Numbered from the stretch's first letter, positions 10,344 through 25,088 are shown. The stretch is 64,000 nucleotides of DNA from Henckelia pumila (GCF_033568475.1 NC_133120.1:90786151-90850150), one strand, 5' to 3'. The notes: generated by a model from the letters alone, not told the origin. Program-made: numbers and translations.

Positions 10344-13025
10344 CTACTTTCTTAGCAAATAGCGGGCACGTTGATTGCTATCTTTCACTCGGCTATTGAG
10401 CACATCCACTTCACCCTCAAGATCACCCGCAGCTCTAATCTGACTGAAGTACGCAAAAGAGCACGAATAGTTAGCAACATGGATAAGTACTAAGAATTTT
10501 ACAAAAGTATATTGTATGTTGAATATCCTGAGGATGGACAGAATGGCAAACCTATCAATTTCCAAACCCATGTCAATAGCCATATTCTTTAGCTCCCCCA
10601 AGACATTACTTATATCAGCAAAAGCATCATCTTGTTTTACTTTTTCTGCCTGAAATGAACACACAATTTTAAAAATTAGTTATCCCTGAAACACAAACAT
10701 GCATTAATATTGTTTTACTCACACTGGAAAACAATATAAAGGTTTCAAATTAGTGTCAATAATGTAGATCAAAATTTTAAACCACACTGCTTTGCTACAC
10801 GTGATTCAGTCATTTAATAGCATGAAGAGAACTCAAAACAAAACTCAAGCATTTAAAGGAAGCTTATCAGAAAATAGATTTTTTTAAATATCAGAAGATA
10901 ATTAGGTTTCCACATTGGTCAGTCAATAAATTTGATAGCACTGTTCATGATTTACCTCAACTTTCTGCAAGGCATTCATGTTTTCCGGAGGTGGTGTGCG
11001 TCTATGTGATCGTTCCTTTGATGCAGAAGTCAACCCCAGCTGTTCCCTGTGCTCCAAGTGGTTACCTTTTCTATGTAGTGAATCATCTACAGTATAACCA
11101 GAAGTGTTAAACCAGGAGCCTGGTCAAGACGAAAGACTACTCATGCATACCAAAAAATGTGCACAAGATTAAAAAATTTTACACCAAAAAATTAAACCAA
11201 AGTACCGTTGGTAATTACAGGTCCTCTTATTGACCGTGTCTTCTTAGGCTTCCATGTCTTCTCAAACATTCCCCCAAGACTTCCCAAAAGCTTCTCACCC
11301 TAAAGTTAATAAATAAAAAACAGAACAAAGCATAAATTGTTGTTGGAAATATATTATCTCCCTAAAGTTTAACTTAATTAGGATTCTCTTAAATTATGCT
11401 AGGATTTGAATTCAATTTTTGCCTTGTAGACTCAACTAAGATTAAAACAGTTGTCTGCTATCATACATATTGAGAACACATCCATCATAGAATCCTCCAA
11501 TATCTTCTTTTTTTTTCCACTTAGGAACAGACAAGCAGGCCAAATAAATTATAAAAATGAGGACAAGTGTTAACTTGTACAATGAATGATGATTGTTTCA
11601 AGTTAGAAAGGAGAAAACACTATATAGGTCATATTTGCCTGGCAATTGACCAACTTGTTGCAGCTACACTTTTGTTAAAGTATGCCAAATTGGAACTCTT
11701 TTTCATTTAAATCAAGGTAAAATAAGCATGTTAAATTGATTGTATAGAACTATAACCAATAATTACCCTATTCTTCAACCTTTGGAAAACAATATTGATG
11801 CCGATAGTAAATATATATTTCATTACAAGATTCTGAATGTAGGCACCGTTGTGCCTCATTAAAAGGAAAAAAGGCAAGGGAGCCAGGGCATAACTTTTGA
11901 ATCAAAAGGTGGGGAACAGAAGAAAAGATGAAAGTAATTAGGCCGTATGCTAAAGACAACAGCTAAAATAAAAAAAAATAATATAGCAAACCCTGCCTCC
12001 TCTAAGCATTGCTTTGGCCTAAGGAATGGGCTTCGATTACTAACCAATAGTTATATCAAGGAATCTCACACAATTTTCCTTGACGAGAAGATCGTTATCT
12101 GTATTCAAATTGATAAGAAGAAATGCGCAAGATCCAACTAATTCAAAGAAAATTATTATAATAACTGAAAAAGGCAAGATTCAATTTTACCAGTTATTAT
12201 CTAAAGTAATTAAGATAAACAAAACAGGTCAAACTTGGATTTCAGTGCTTGGGAAATTTGTTGATGACAAAAGAATCAAATCGAGTTCTTGTTATAACCT
12301 TACAGCCTAAGTCAGCATTTTTACTCGAGTAAAAGATCATATAAACAAATAGTCATGGGTGGATGAAACCCTATGTTTATTACTTAGATTAGGAACGGCT
12401 TGATGTAAAACACTACTGAAGATGTGGATAAGGTGAATCATTACTTGTGGTATCTCCCAAGTCTTGTGCCTTTTCTACTAACTTGTAGTTTCAAAATCTT
12501 ATTATACTACCAGGATCTGTTACAAAAGCATATAAGACATACCCTACTAAGATCATGGTCAATGTCAGCAGCAGCCATGTGGGTTCTTGTAATCTGCTCT
12601 CCCTGCTGATGTAGCATTACCAGGGTTTTATTAGCATCTTCTCTCATGTCCTCCGCAATCTTGAGGCAATTGTTGACTGCCTTTGTCGTCTCTTCAGCCC
12701 TATGTACAGCATAATTTTCCAACTCCTGCACGGTCTGGTTCTCTAATCCTCCAGAGTCACGAAAATCATTCTTATACTTGTTTCTGGCCGTTGAAGGAAG
12801 CAAGTTTTTTTCTTTAATTGTATCGTCATCAAACGGGTTTGAATTCAAATTTGATGCAATAAGAGAGGGTTCTGAGGAAGTCCGTCCGGAGGTTTTGAGG
12901 CTTTGCCTATCATTCAACTCATTGTCTGAATCAAAAGGTTTAGAACTGGATTTAATAGGAAATCCTTGTTCCGCTGATTTGTGCTTAGACAACCGATGCA
13001 AGGAAGATTTCTTAAGACCAAACAT
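10344..13025 (-). CDS. SNAP33: SNAP25-type t-SNARE, SNAP33 homologue, with an apparent frameshift in exon 2
   Basis: Five coding exons on the minus strand: 13025-12543, 11300-11206, 11086-10956, 10649-10552 and 10443-10344. They carry the SNAP33 hallmarks: an MFGLKKS start, an NPFDDD motif, the Qb SNARE helix ending DIDHDLSR, the linker with KTWKPKKTRS, and the Qc helix with DISNVLGELKNMAIDMG. SNAP33 pairs with plasma-membrane syntaxins in exocytosis, cytokinesis and defence secretion. Exon 2 is 95 nt, but the flanking phases require 94. The codons expected to read GGA-AGT-CTT read GGAAGGTCTT, so translation would stop soon after GEKLLG. With one base removed the product would be 301 aa, the normal length. 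Whether this is a real lesion or a sequence error cannot be decided here. Confidence 0.9.
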
Positions 13026-13560
13026 TTTGAGTCAGCTGTAGAAGGTAGGCCAAAGTAGGTTCTTGTCTTACTTGAAAACCTTGGTTCTGATTACTATACG
13101 AATCTCTACCAAGCTGGAAAAAAATCATCAGAGCATCAAACCACGAAAATGTATCAAGAATTACAAGTTTCTTCTCAAAAAAGAAAAAAACACCGATAAA
13201 CATGTATTCCCAGGACTTGAGAAGCAATTTTTTTTTTAAAAACAAATATTATGAATGAATCTTTCTTTTTCCTTCAGCAGAGAGACCCTCGTTCCCCACT
13301 AACGCGCAAAAGCAAACAAAATAGCTCAAATCACTAGATTAGAACACTACATTACAGTTCTGATAGAATAACCATAATAATGGAGAATATGACCCAGAAA
13401 ATCTTGGAGCTGGCCCAGTAAACAAAAAAAAGGATATATTCAATTCAAATATCGCAGAATCAAACTAAAAATAGTACCTGAGAAAAAAAACACACACTGT
13501 GGTAGAGCTCCACTCTCCTAAAAAGCAGACCGATTCTGGCGTAAGGTTAAAGTCAAGAAA
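13026..13560 (-). other. SNAP33 5' leader with a probable leader intron
   Basis: Upstream of the SNAP33 ATG, minus-strand CTCAG|GTACT near 13,479 looks like a donor and TTTTTTTCCAG near 13,115 like an acceptor. This suggests a non-coding first exon near 13,480-13,560. No transcript evidence is available. Confidence 0.45.
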
Positions 13561-15302
13561 GTTGCGAAATTGATAATGGAGAAATGGTGTTTCGGAGTGG
13601 CTGATATATTGAGGTGAATTCAGTGATGAAACGCGTATACTGAGAGATCAATTCTTGGCCGACGACGGAAAATATAGGGAAATTGCAGTTGAAGTGGTCG
13701 CGTCAATAACTTTGACTGTCTATTCAATAAAATAAAACTTCCCATTTATTTTCTTTTATTTGAACCTCTAAAATTGGTTCTGGAAAGACATTAGTTCTAC
13801 ATAAACAAAATAATAATTTGTCGTCATTAATTGTTCATTTTTATGTTCCATGTGACGTACAAATTATGGCGTGCAACCATTTATGATTTGGTTTAAGCAT
13901 ATATACTAATGAAAATTTGTTCGATGCTAATTTTCGGGTATTAAAAAGTCGATGTATTTAGGTATCGTTTACTTGTTATGATAAACATATGATTATATTA
14001 ATAATCTTATTAATCTCATGTTTACTTGTTTTTTTAGGGCTCGTATTAACTTATAAAATTCATTCATATTTAGTTAATTTAAACTTTAAAACTTGATGAT
14101 TTATCACAAATAAAAAATGTGATAAATAATCATTTTAACTAATTATATTTTTAATTAAAAAAAGTTACATTAATATCCTTTACTTCCAAAAAAATAATTT
14201 GTAAAAACCTTATTTAAAAAAAAATTATGAAACATGAATAGAAATTTCAAATACTTTAAGATATATTTAATATATTTCATTTGATTTTAATATATGAAAA
14301 ATATATCTAAAAATTATAAAACATGAATACAAATTCTAATGATTTAATATATTATTAATACATTTCATTGGATTCTATCCTTATTAATGAATAAAAATAT
14401 TTAACTCAATTTATTAATTTTTGTTTTAAAAAATAAATAATATTTATGCTCAATAATTTTGGTCAATTAAAATAATTTACATGTGAATTAATAATAATTT
14501 ACATTCTTCAATAAAAATCACAATCTCAGCTTTACAAATACAAAATTAAAAAAATATTATATATTAAAATTATAACTCGTCACTCAATCATAATATCAAT
14601 CACAAAGTTGATCCATCAAAATAAACATGTTATTGTTTATCTATCATTATTCAACATCCTATAAAATTAATTTAATAATCACAATATTATTTATCTATGT
14701 ATAATTAATTTCACTAAGTAAACACAATCTTAATAAGCTTAATCAAACAATCTCTTAATCACAACGTCTAATTAAAGTCGTGAATCATCAAAAAATTATT
14801 ATGAGGCAAACAAACAAGATAGTAAAAAAGAAAAAAAAAAAATAGCATTGTTATAATCCAAAACCAGATTCCGATTAATAGATCTATTGATGAATAGTCT
14901 ATGCCCGTCGCTAGAGTGGATAAATCTACACATCCAAATAAACAAAAAAAAATGACATTTGAAATACAATGATTAAAGGTTTTAGTTCAAGTTCAGCTGC
15001 TCTGAATACAACATAGAGACGTAAAATCGACACATCTGCAATTAAGGTTCTCAAATTTTTTTTAATCGAAAAAGTAAATCCTATTTTTCTGCGGTTGCCA
15101 AAATTTTTTATACATATATTTATTTACACTAGATACTAAATGATGTAGTAAACTACATTAACTCGCACTGAAGCAAGCATTTCCTTGTGGCAAATATACA
15201 AGGAAATATTACATATGAAACAGCCGATACCACTCCCGAACGAAATAAAGGGTACCGACAGAAAACCATGAATTCATCAATACCAAAAACCCAGAAAACA
15301 GT
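13561..15302. other. AT-rich intergenic DNA with a possible DNA-transposon remnant
   Basis: No exon was recognised. GGTATCGTTTACTTG near 13,961 and the near-complement TAAGTAAACACAATCTT ending near 14,732 could be the ends of a nonautonomous DNA transposon of about 770 bp. I could not define its target duplication. The right end (15.1-15.3 kb) is the 3' flank of the DGK gene. Confidence 0.3.
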
Positions 15303-18300
15303 TTAGGACAGCCTCAGAGCCATTTCTTGAAGAAGTGCCCTTTTCTGTGACGCATTAATGACATGATTCGACTCAGCATTCTCAAGAACATCAGCAATAA
15401 TTGCAGCTGCATGACCAAGTGGTTCCTCTGCAGCTCTCTTGAGCATGAAGGCCTGGGAGAAAATAAAAACCGCGAGACACAACATTCTACGTCAATGAGA
15501 GTGTAAAAAGTGGCTGACCTCATGCTTATTCAATATATAAGGTTTCAGCATTCAGGAGTGTATCAGGTCAGAGGCAGTAATAAGATTCATTTATCCAATA
15601 TCTTTTCATCTTACAATAAAAAGTTTGTGTCAAGGGGGAAAACAGAGGGGGCGATGGAGAAATAGGGATACCTGTCCATGATGTGTGATGGTTAATGTAC
15701 AAGGTTGTTGAAACCATGGTTCTCCATCTACTTGAACAGGGAAACCAGCAAAAAGCTGAATCTTAATCGACTGCCCCTGTGCAAGCCTGCGAGCTCGGGA
15801 CAGCCCAACCTGTCGACACACATGAAAATCATATTTATCTGATAAAGTATTCATGAGTGAGTGCATGTCACATTCAGATTCATGTAGAGCTCATCCAGTA
15901 AAATCCTTGAAAAAGGAATCACTGGCCTTACTGTACACTTCTGTCGCACTGGTCGCGATAAATTAGAAGAGGGTGCGGTGCTAAAGGCTTCAAGGGCATT
16001 CTTGAGATCAGATTCTAAAATTCATCCTAACAAACTGATCTGGGCATTCAATTGGAACAGAAATTTCTCAGGTAAGATAGTTGCCTGGACTAACAAAAGC
16101 AAATATACCTGCAGCTTTCCCAGATGCCATGTGCCCGAAATGCTTACAACCTCAAGCACTTTGTCATGCATAGACTGAGGATCAAAATTATCGTAGCTCT
16201 CATCTTCATTCTGCCACAAGTCAACACCACCCATGTAGCTTCCAATATTAGCCACAAGAACACCCTCTGCATCCTAAAATGAATCAAAGCAATATCACAC
16301 ATTCAATGAGCTCTCTGCACTCATGTGGTATCCAGGGCAATTGCATACAAGAAAGACAATCGACCTTGCAGTGGCAACAAATGACAAAATTGAGAATAAA
16401 CTTTGTAGGGAAAAATGGTTCAGTAAGACAATCTTTGCTATAAATATGTTGATTGCCTTTACCTCAGGAACCTCAATCTCAACACCATCAACCTCCACCC
16501 TTATTTGCCAAGGGAAGTCAGCAAATGTTCTATCCATGATACTCTTGGCACCCTCTCTTGCATAAAGAACTTTATTCATGAACTGCAACAATAATAATAG
16601 TTTACTCTGCTATGTGCACAAAGTAATCAATAGGACAAGTCACCATATTAGTAAATGACAACAATACTCAAACAGCAGCCAAATAAGTTGGTAATGTCAC
16701 GGCAGCAGTACATCAAGTATAATTTTAGGTACGACTGTCCGTAAATTATTATTATTATTGTGTATCTTAATCAGAACTTTAATATAAATATTTTTTAAAT
16801 ATGCTTTAAAAAATAATTGAGATTTTTAATCAAAATTTATTCACTATTTAACAAGAAGAATTTTGACCTTTTAAAACAATATTTATTCACTCTTTAAAAT
16901 TTTGATAGATAAAATAATATATGATTTTTTAAATATCCTTTTCTATTCTTTTTATTGTAACAATTCTACTCAGCCAAGATATTGAATACAATGGTAAAAA
17001 AGTCAATTTGACCGTAAAAGATTGTTATCATAACTTGAATGTTATCTCAAATTACATAAATGTTTTTTTTATATAATAATTTTTTATAGTAATATTTAAA
17101 ATTTAAATATGTTCATTATGCTATATTAATAAGTTTAATTAATTATTCAACGCTTATAGTTACAAATTCTATAATTAATTAGATAAACTAAGGTAATGTT
17201 CGCAAACTCTAAAACCAATTGATTATGGATTTTTTCTTAACAAATTTGTTTAAAAAAATCCACAATCACTTTTTTGTTTAAAAAAAATCTATAATAATTT
17301 ATGTTTAGAGTTTGCAAACACTAACTGCAGCTATGTGCATCGCGAGTAAGATACTAGTAATACTGAATGACGAGTTTCCCAGACTTTTTAAGAATTAACC
17401 ATTCAAATGTTTCATAAGATATCAGATATGGAAATTAAAGTACTTGACACTGCACTAATTGACCATGTTTTAGTTAGAATACCTGAAGAGTGAAAGAAAA
17501 TTCACACACAGCAACATTTAGAAGAAAAACATAGTTTTACAGGAAGTCTGAATTACATTATTTGATTCAAATATTTGAACAGGTTCAAATATTGAAATAA
17601 TGTTGGTTTTATGCGCCATAGAACAACAAACAAACAAAAGACGACTTTGTGCCCCTATGGTGAATGAGTTATTAGAAATAATTGAAGTTAACATCAACAG
17701 TAAAAAAATGCAGGACCGATACTTTCTTAATCAATTGCAGACAGAATCTCAAAAATAATTACATGAGGCATAACTGGCACTAGCTGAGGTGCGTAATAGT
17801 CCCACGACACACGGGATACAGTTTACTAACTGAATACATTCCTATTACGATTCTTTAACTGGATATTATTCATACGTTCTTGAAAACTATAAAGCAACCT
17901 GTTGCTTTCAAAATATTAAGCCCACAACAACGACGAGGAAAAAAACCCATCACCATAGAAAACGAAGCGGATGGTTTGGTGTTATACAAGGATTCTGATT
18001 TTATGTATGACCATAATTAGTCCTCATAAAGTCGTTGGTTGCAGATAATTTTAAAAAAGATAAAAGCAAACTTTGCACATAACAAGCATATGCATAAAAA
18101 CTTCAGCAAAAAAAAAAAGCACGATTTTCAGAAGGCAACCCTGAGCAGAACACTTTCAGAGATCACTTCATTTACCTGGTTATAGAATTTCTCTGGGTTC
18201 TCTTCCCTCAAATTGTGGATTTCTAGAGCAACCTTTGCATCGCATCCAACACCTACAACGATTGCCAGGAACAAAATGATACTGCTTGTAATAAAATTTA

Positions 18301-21269
18301 TTGACCTTAGTATGATGACCACTAAATGAATTATTGTTAATATTAAACAGATCAAGATAATCTGCCAAGAAAACCCCACCCATAGTGGATGCAAGTGCCA
18401 AAAAGAACATGTAGTTGATATATTAACAGATTTAAAACGAGTCCAAGGAAATGTGAATTGACAGAATAAAGCCTGCTTCATACCATAAAAGAATTTTCAG
18501 ATCCCTTGTCAAAATTCAAAGGTATACATATTTTTCCCCCAACAATAAACGAGACCAGAGAAGATGATAATCTCGTCTGTGCATGTGGCTTGTTCTTGCC
18601 AAAGTACTGAAGCGATACTTGTCCCGTGCACATTTTACATACTTATACCATTCTGATATTTTCTAAGGCACTGTCATGTTCATTCCAATCAAATAACATA
18701 AACGCAAGAGAAGCCACAAAGTATAAGATCTTAAGAATAGTCGATGAATTGGTGTCATAAAAAACAAAGCCTTGGCCCTGCTCAGCAGTTAGAAACAGGC
18801 AGAGAGCTAGTCGAAACTAACAGCATATAAGCTACTTGAAAGACATGTTAAATGTCACAAAAATTGTTTGCTGGTCAGGGAGTGACACATATTCGAGTTT
18901 AAAAGTTGGCAAAAAAATGAAAATCTGAACTTACCAAGATAGTTATTCATAAACCTTGGGGATTGGAGTGGCTTCCCCGGCTGATTTGAGATTGATACCC
19001 TCCATCGATCAAGAATGGTAACTGCAGCATGTTCTATGTCATGCAAAAGAGTGAACAGGCCTCCTTGCCTCTCAACTGAACCCAGGCCAGCACCCCAGGA
19101 AAGTACCCGAGCCAAATCATTTCCAGTTCCAGCAGGAAGAATAGCTATTGGTGGAGGAGAAACAAAATTTTGTTTGTCTATGACATTCAAAACCCAGCCA
19201 ACAGTACCATCTCCTCCACATACAAGGACACGGAAATGGGGCACCCTTCTGAATAAATAAAGACCAGCTTCTGGCCCCTGCGTTGAGCTTAATTCAACAA
19301 CCTAAGTAGAACCCATTTAAAAGGCAGGTCAGTTTACGGCAAAGCAATATCAACGCAGCAAAATAAAAACAGAGTCCAATTTAATAAATTAGAAAGTCGG
19401 TAGAGATAAAATACAGTTCACATTAAATCAATACCAGAAATAATGTCGATCATACACCTCTATGCACATGAATAATGCATATAAATTTTATCCTGGCTCA
19501 CACACCAAACATATGCGCCATAATCATTTGAAGATGAAACAAACACCAATGAGCTTTCTTAATTTTCAGTTTTTATGTTCTGTATTACGAAAAGACAATG
19601 AACCTTATATTAGCGGCCAAAGGAATAAACAGAAACAACCCATGGTTAACAATTTTTATAGTCAAATGCACAACTATAACCGCACACTTATCACCTGTGA
19701 AACAACCGATCTTAAGATTCCTCGTTTCTAAAAGCTGACTTATTTTGTTGTCAAGGTTCTTGTGTTTTTCAAAGCAAGACACATCGCAAAATAAACCACG
19801 TTCCACTAAACAAGGATTTGATGCTTGTTACCAATCATAAAAGGGGGGGAAAAGATGTAATACACGTTTGATATTTGTTATCGTTAAGAGCAGAAGAGAT
19901 GCTAATTGAGATAAATAATATTTTATAATAGTTATTCACATTCACATGCATTTGGTGACAAAAATAGATGCAAATTTACATTTAGATGCTGATTCCACAG
20001 GAACATACAGAGTCAGCCTCTATTACTGCTCGCATGACTATGTCAGCAACTATCAGAAACATTTAATAGAGCACTTCTTACCTGCACAGGATTTAAAATA
20101 ATATTAAGCCTTTGCCTGAGAGTATCTCCTCGTTGAGCTCCACTCTTCTTGTTTATAAAAACTAGCAAGGGCCTGGCATCTGGAGGTAAATCAATCAGTT
20201 CATATCTCTGACTCATTCCTAACTGAAGAGATTCATCATTCTGATTAATTGATGAGCTTCTCTTAAAACTGGGAGTCTTCTCCACCCTTTTCGATTCTTC
20301 TTTATGTTGCTGATCCGCTTCCTCCGCAGTTGTACTGCCGTTGCAATTTTCTTCGAGATTGTGAGAAACATTAACCTTTTGACTGGTCTCAGCAGTGCTT
20401 TCTGTGGATGAATGTTCATTCATATTACTGTTATCACCTACAGCAGGAGAGATCTCATTTCTATGTTTATGCTTCTTGCTCTGACTTCTGATGGTAGCAC
20501 GTACAGAAGATGCGATTTCATTGGCTCCATGCGTAATAGAACTGAGAAATCCGCCAGAAGTACTGTGATTCAATTGCTTAACATACAGAGGTGATAGGAT
20601 AAGTCTTCTGAAAGGACCCAGGTCACAAAAATCACCAGTTTCATTAAACATATTGCCATGGCAGTCAACATGCAATAGACGTTGACACCACATGCAACAC
20701 CAGATTGGGGAACCGCCAAGAAAAGAACCACTGCATGGCTCCTCGCAGTAGCTACAAAAAGAAGACTCGTCAGGTTGATCTGTCACCTCGGTCCATTGCA
20801 CTGCCCACTGATGCATCACATGGTCAAAACCAAGCATTGATACGCATTTGCAGTCCTTGAGTACATTTGAGATGCAGCTCAAATGAGCAGCTGCACCACA
20901 TGTGCTGCAACAGCGAATGGAGTTATCTGAATCCACTAAAGGGCTAAGAGCCTGAGATGGTGGCATGGACTTGAAACATACGCAGCAGTTTAAACTTTTT
21001 CCTCGAGCAACAGATTCCAAACTCCATGCATGAGCAGCCAGTGGAACTTTGTTCTTGACTTTTGGGTTTTTCTTTGATCTTGCTATTGCTTTCATCCAAC
21101 TTATATTAATATTTCTTCTCCATTGAAATGCCGCAAAAAAGATGGTCAATATTCCGATCAAACCGGCAACGATGCAAGATAGAATAAATAGATGAGATTC
21201 TGACATTTCAGCTGAGTTTTTGCTTATCCAACTAGGAAGAGCAGCTTCAGAATCCCTGTAGTCATCCAT
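15303..21269 (-). CDS. DGK1: Diacylglycerol kinase, DGK1/DGK2 cluster
   Basis: Seven coding exons on the minus strand: 21269-20082, 19301-18935, 18252-18176, 16582-16463, 16273-16109, 15809-15672 and 15452-15303 (734 aa, all junctions in phase). The enzyme phosphorylates diacylglycerol to phosphatidic acid. Exon 1 encodes an N-terminal membrane segment ([19 protein letters not shown]), two cysteine-rich C1 domains (CCVCFK..., FCSYCEEPC...) and the start of the catalytic domain ([16 protein letters not shown]). Exon 2 has the ATP-site motif [10 protein letters not shown] and [10 protein letters not shown]. Exons 3-7 hold the accessory domain. The length matches Arabidopsis DGK1 (about 730 aa), and MDDYRDSE aligns with its start, so 21269 is preferred over the upstream in-frame ATG at 21302. 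Intron 3 (18175-16583) is the longest. Confidence 0.94.
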
Positions 21270-21302
21270 CTCTTTAAATCTATGCTTCCACATTCCATTC
21301 AC

Positions 21303-22500
21303 AAGTGAATAATAAAAAGCCCCATCTATGCGGCAATTCTAGAATCTTATGCAAGGGTTAAGCAAACTAGCAATGTAGTCCTACATCTCAATATTAACAA
21401 CATGACCACCACCTGCTGGAACCCCAACATGTTATTTCTCATACATTGGCAAAAAATAAATTCCCCTGCACAATTTGATGTAGCCTCTTAACCACATTAC
21501 CAAGAGACTTTCTCCGGAGATGAATAGAAAGAAAATGTTTCTATGTTGATCACTCTTCAATCTTTTACACACTCGAGCAACATTCCTTATCTGTGAGGAC
21601 ACAAATGTGCAAACACCTTTAAATTGGAGCACATTTTAGCAGGAAAATATGTAAATATAAAACCAAAAACTTGTGGTACGAATTGAAATAGGAAAGTCAC
21701 CATCTGCCATCAGAATTGCAGCACTTAGATAATCAAGAATAAGCGCACACGTCCTACAAGCCATGTTGAAAATTCAAAGTCTTGACTAAAACATATCACC
21801 AATGATTATGACCATGTTTAGCACTTGACATTTATTTGCCGCAAGTATCAATAGTAATAAATGTGAAACAGCTGGGTCTGTGTTTCATTCACCGATGAAA
21901 ATAGTATAACGGTTTAAAATCCATTGCGTGAATCTCACTCATGCCCAATGTAGCATGAATGAAATAATGAAAGAACCCTGAAATCCCAGTTACAAGAACT
22001 TAGCCTAAATTAATGGTGCCATGATTCTAATTCACCCACTAATACTGCAGTTAACCTGACAACCCGAAGCAAAGTAATTATCAAGACGCAGTTTGCTAGC
22101 AGACGACAGACAAAGGCACAGTAAATGCCTAATATCATCAACACGAGGATGATATCAAAATAACGGAACTCGAACCAAAAACAATTCATGTGATCGAAGA
22201 AACAAAAGGCTACGAAAATGAACAGCGAAACTTGCACTTTACCGCAGAATGAACAAACCCTAGGAAAAAATTGCGAGGTTCCCAACAATGATCAAACTAG
22301 AAAGTAGGTTTTGATCTGCTCGAGCAATATGGGCTCGGATTAAAGGTGTTTGTTTATTTATATGATTATTTTGGAGATTCCGTAAGATCTAGATTCCCTG
22401 TGCCGTCTCCGGAGAAAAGAGACACAACAACTCATTCTTTCTTTAGACTGGAATATTTTGAGGACACGTGGCGGTAGAATAAAGGCTTTAAGTGGGGGCC
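21303..22500 (-). other. DGK1 5' leader, probable leader intron and promoter
   Basis: The stretch is not coding in any recognisable way. A GC-richer patch around 22,180-22,300 on the minus strand is a likely non-coding first exon, with the intervening DNA a leader intron. The promoter would lie near 22,300-22,500. Confidence 0.4.
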
Positions 22501-23964
22501 CTTTCTCCTTTTGTATTTCCAGAATATGTGTAATTATATTTATCTATATAGAAAAATGAATGGCGAGAAAATCCTGTAGCCGATCTCAGATATCAATTTT
22601 ACAAGACGAATTTTTTATTTAGATTATTTATAAAAAAATATTATTTTTTATATTAAAAATATTATTTTTATTGTAAATATGTGTAGAGTTAACTTGTCTC
22701 ACGGATAAAGATTCGTAAGTTCATCTCACAACAGACTCACTCAAAATAAATTTATTTTCCTATCAAATGTAATTTGATCTGAAGTCAAGATTTTAGGTTT
22801 GAAACGAGTTCGAGATTCAATTGTAATAATCGAAAAAAAGTATTCAGATATTGAAACTGCTTAATACAATTTTGGTTACTACGGTGGATGGTTCAATTAT
22901 GATGCAAATCGATTTTGAAAGAAATTATTTTCTTTAAATTTCTTACAGTGCCCGTTGTTAGGTAAAATAAGAAAACAAAATTACATTCAATTATAAATCA
23001 TGAAAATATTTTTTAAATGTGAAAAAAAAAATCGATCTAGAATTTAGATTACAAGAATAAAAATAGTGTCACTTATAAAAATTAAGCTTTCAAGATATAA
23101 TGAGAGTTGAGACCTTTAAATCTTTAAATAAATTAATTAAGTTTCCGAAATATGCATGACCGTAAGGTGCCAATATCCGACCCAATGTTCTTCAGGCTAT
23201 AGAACAGAGGCCCAACCCATATGGCCTGTCTCAAGCCCATGACACTTTGATTGGTTTTTTACGAAATTATTGTTCGGGTATTAAGTTATTAACCCTCGAA
23301 CTATTAATGATATTTTATCAATCATCACAGATCATAGTTGTAAAATTTCCAAAACTTTTCATTTGGTGATCGTGTGAATTTACAAAACTTTTCATAATGA
23401 TACTTTTTATCAATAATCTTTTTTTTTTAGAATTTTTATCAATCATCATAATTGAATAAATATATTATCCTCATCGTAGATCTAATGACTCAATGATTAA
23501 TCATATAAGCTCTATAAACACTAACTATACTCGTGTGATAAAATTTAAATCATTGAATCCATGAATTGGATCGATATTATCCTCGTGCTGATATCTATCC
23601 TAATTACAATTACGGATTTACGGTTCCTTTAAACCCACTCAAATACGGACCAAAATCATATATTATCCACACGTTTTGAAGTTGTGAAACTTCGAAGTCA
23701 CGTACGTAATTTCCGTATTTGATTCGTCGTGGCGGTATCTTTTCTGAATTACTAAGAAAGCATTTTCATTTTGTAGTTTTAACATAAGAGAGATTATAAT
23801 GTTAATGTAAGTTTGCCTTGCTGTGAAAGCTTATCGTTTGAGTGAAACACTGCTGGTTCAGTGGGATTTCAGACGCCAATTTCGTTTTCCACCTATCACT
23901 ATTAGAAAATTTTGGTCAAATTTATTTTAAAATAGCATCTTTTAACTTTAGAACGCATTTATTT

Positions 23965-24110
23965 ATGGAAAATTGACACATGTACACGTAGTGTTACTCG
24001 TTGATTTGAGTTACACGTTTGTTTTGATATCACAAAATTATCCATGCACTTTATTTGAAAAAAATATTTTAAAAATAAATTTAGAATATCATGTCATTTT
24101 ACGGAATGAA
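23965..24110. mobile_element. TTA-type MITE, diverged copy in block A
   Basis: ACATGTACACGTAGTGTTAC at 23,972 begins a copy of the element seen at 38,880-39,050 and 40,155-40,335. The right end is degraded. There is no coding capacity. Confidence 0.6.
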
Positions 24111-25088
24111 ATTGAAGCAACAATTCTGCATTTGAACCAGAAAATAGCGTTGAGAATCAATATAATAGGAATTTATCCATAACCGAAGCAACAAAAGATC
24201 CTTTGCTGATATCATAATATAAGATCAAAGATCGAGCTGATGAAAAAACTTTATTCATTGATAAAAAAAATGGTAAAATATGAATACAAAGTTAGTTTTT
24301 AGTCATATTTAACAATATATACTTAATTTGGACCAGTAACAACTAAATAAAACATAAGTGCTATCATCAGTGTATATATAAATATTCTTTATCTAATTGA
24401 TGTTGTCAATGTACAAAGAGTTATACTTAAATTTTAGAATATGTTTACTACACTGGGAGTTAATATTTAATTTCTTTTGGTTGATAATATGTCTTTTTAT
24501 ATTGGTATAGACGTTTATAGACATGTTTCCAATGAATCTATTATTACTTAAAGGTTTTAGTATATATCGATGTGTATTTGAAGTTTATGTGATTATGTAT
24601 CAGATATGTATTGATTATATTGTAGATATATTTTTATCGGGTGTTTGATTTATGATGTAATTTTGACAAATTTTTTGTATAATTTTATTTTATCATGATA
24701 TATCATTTCATTTATAGAAAAAAAATAAATCATAAATAAACCTAACAGTTTTTTTAAAATACAAATGTATCTGTATTACTCACATGCCATACATAACGTT
24801 TATTTTTGTTCGATGATGTTGGATTAAATTTTTATTCATGTAGTGAAGTATGTTGCCCTAGATTTTCAATTTTGAAAATAAACTGCTAAAAATTATTTTA
24901 TTTTATTGTATTCAATAAAAATGAAATATGTTTAAAAAAATGTGTAATGCATGTGAAATATATAATATTCATGTTTTGTCATTTGTGTCACGTAGTAACG
25001 CATGTACCACGTTCACTAGTATCATATAAAAGAGGAAACCAATATATTTTAAAAAGAAAAACGTTTTCATTGCGTACGTGGTATAATT

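Noticed and set aside
21270-21302. Upstream in-frame ATG of the DGK gene
   Set aside because: The eleven extra residues have no counterpart in Arabidopsis DGK1, whose start aligns with the ATG at 21269.
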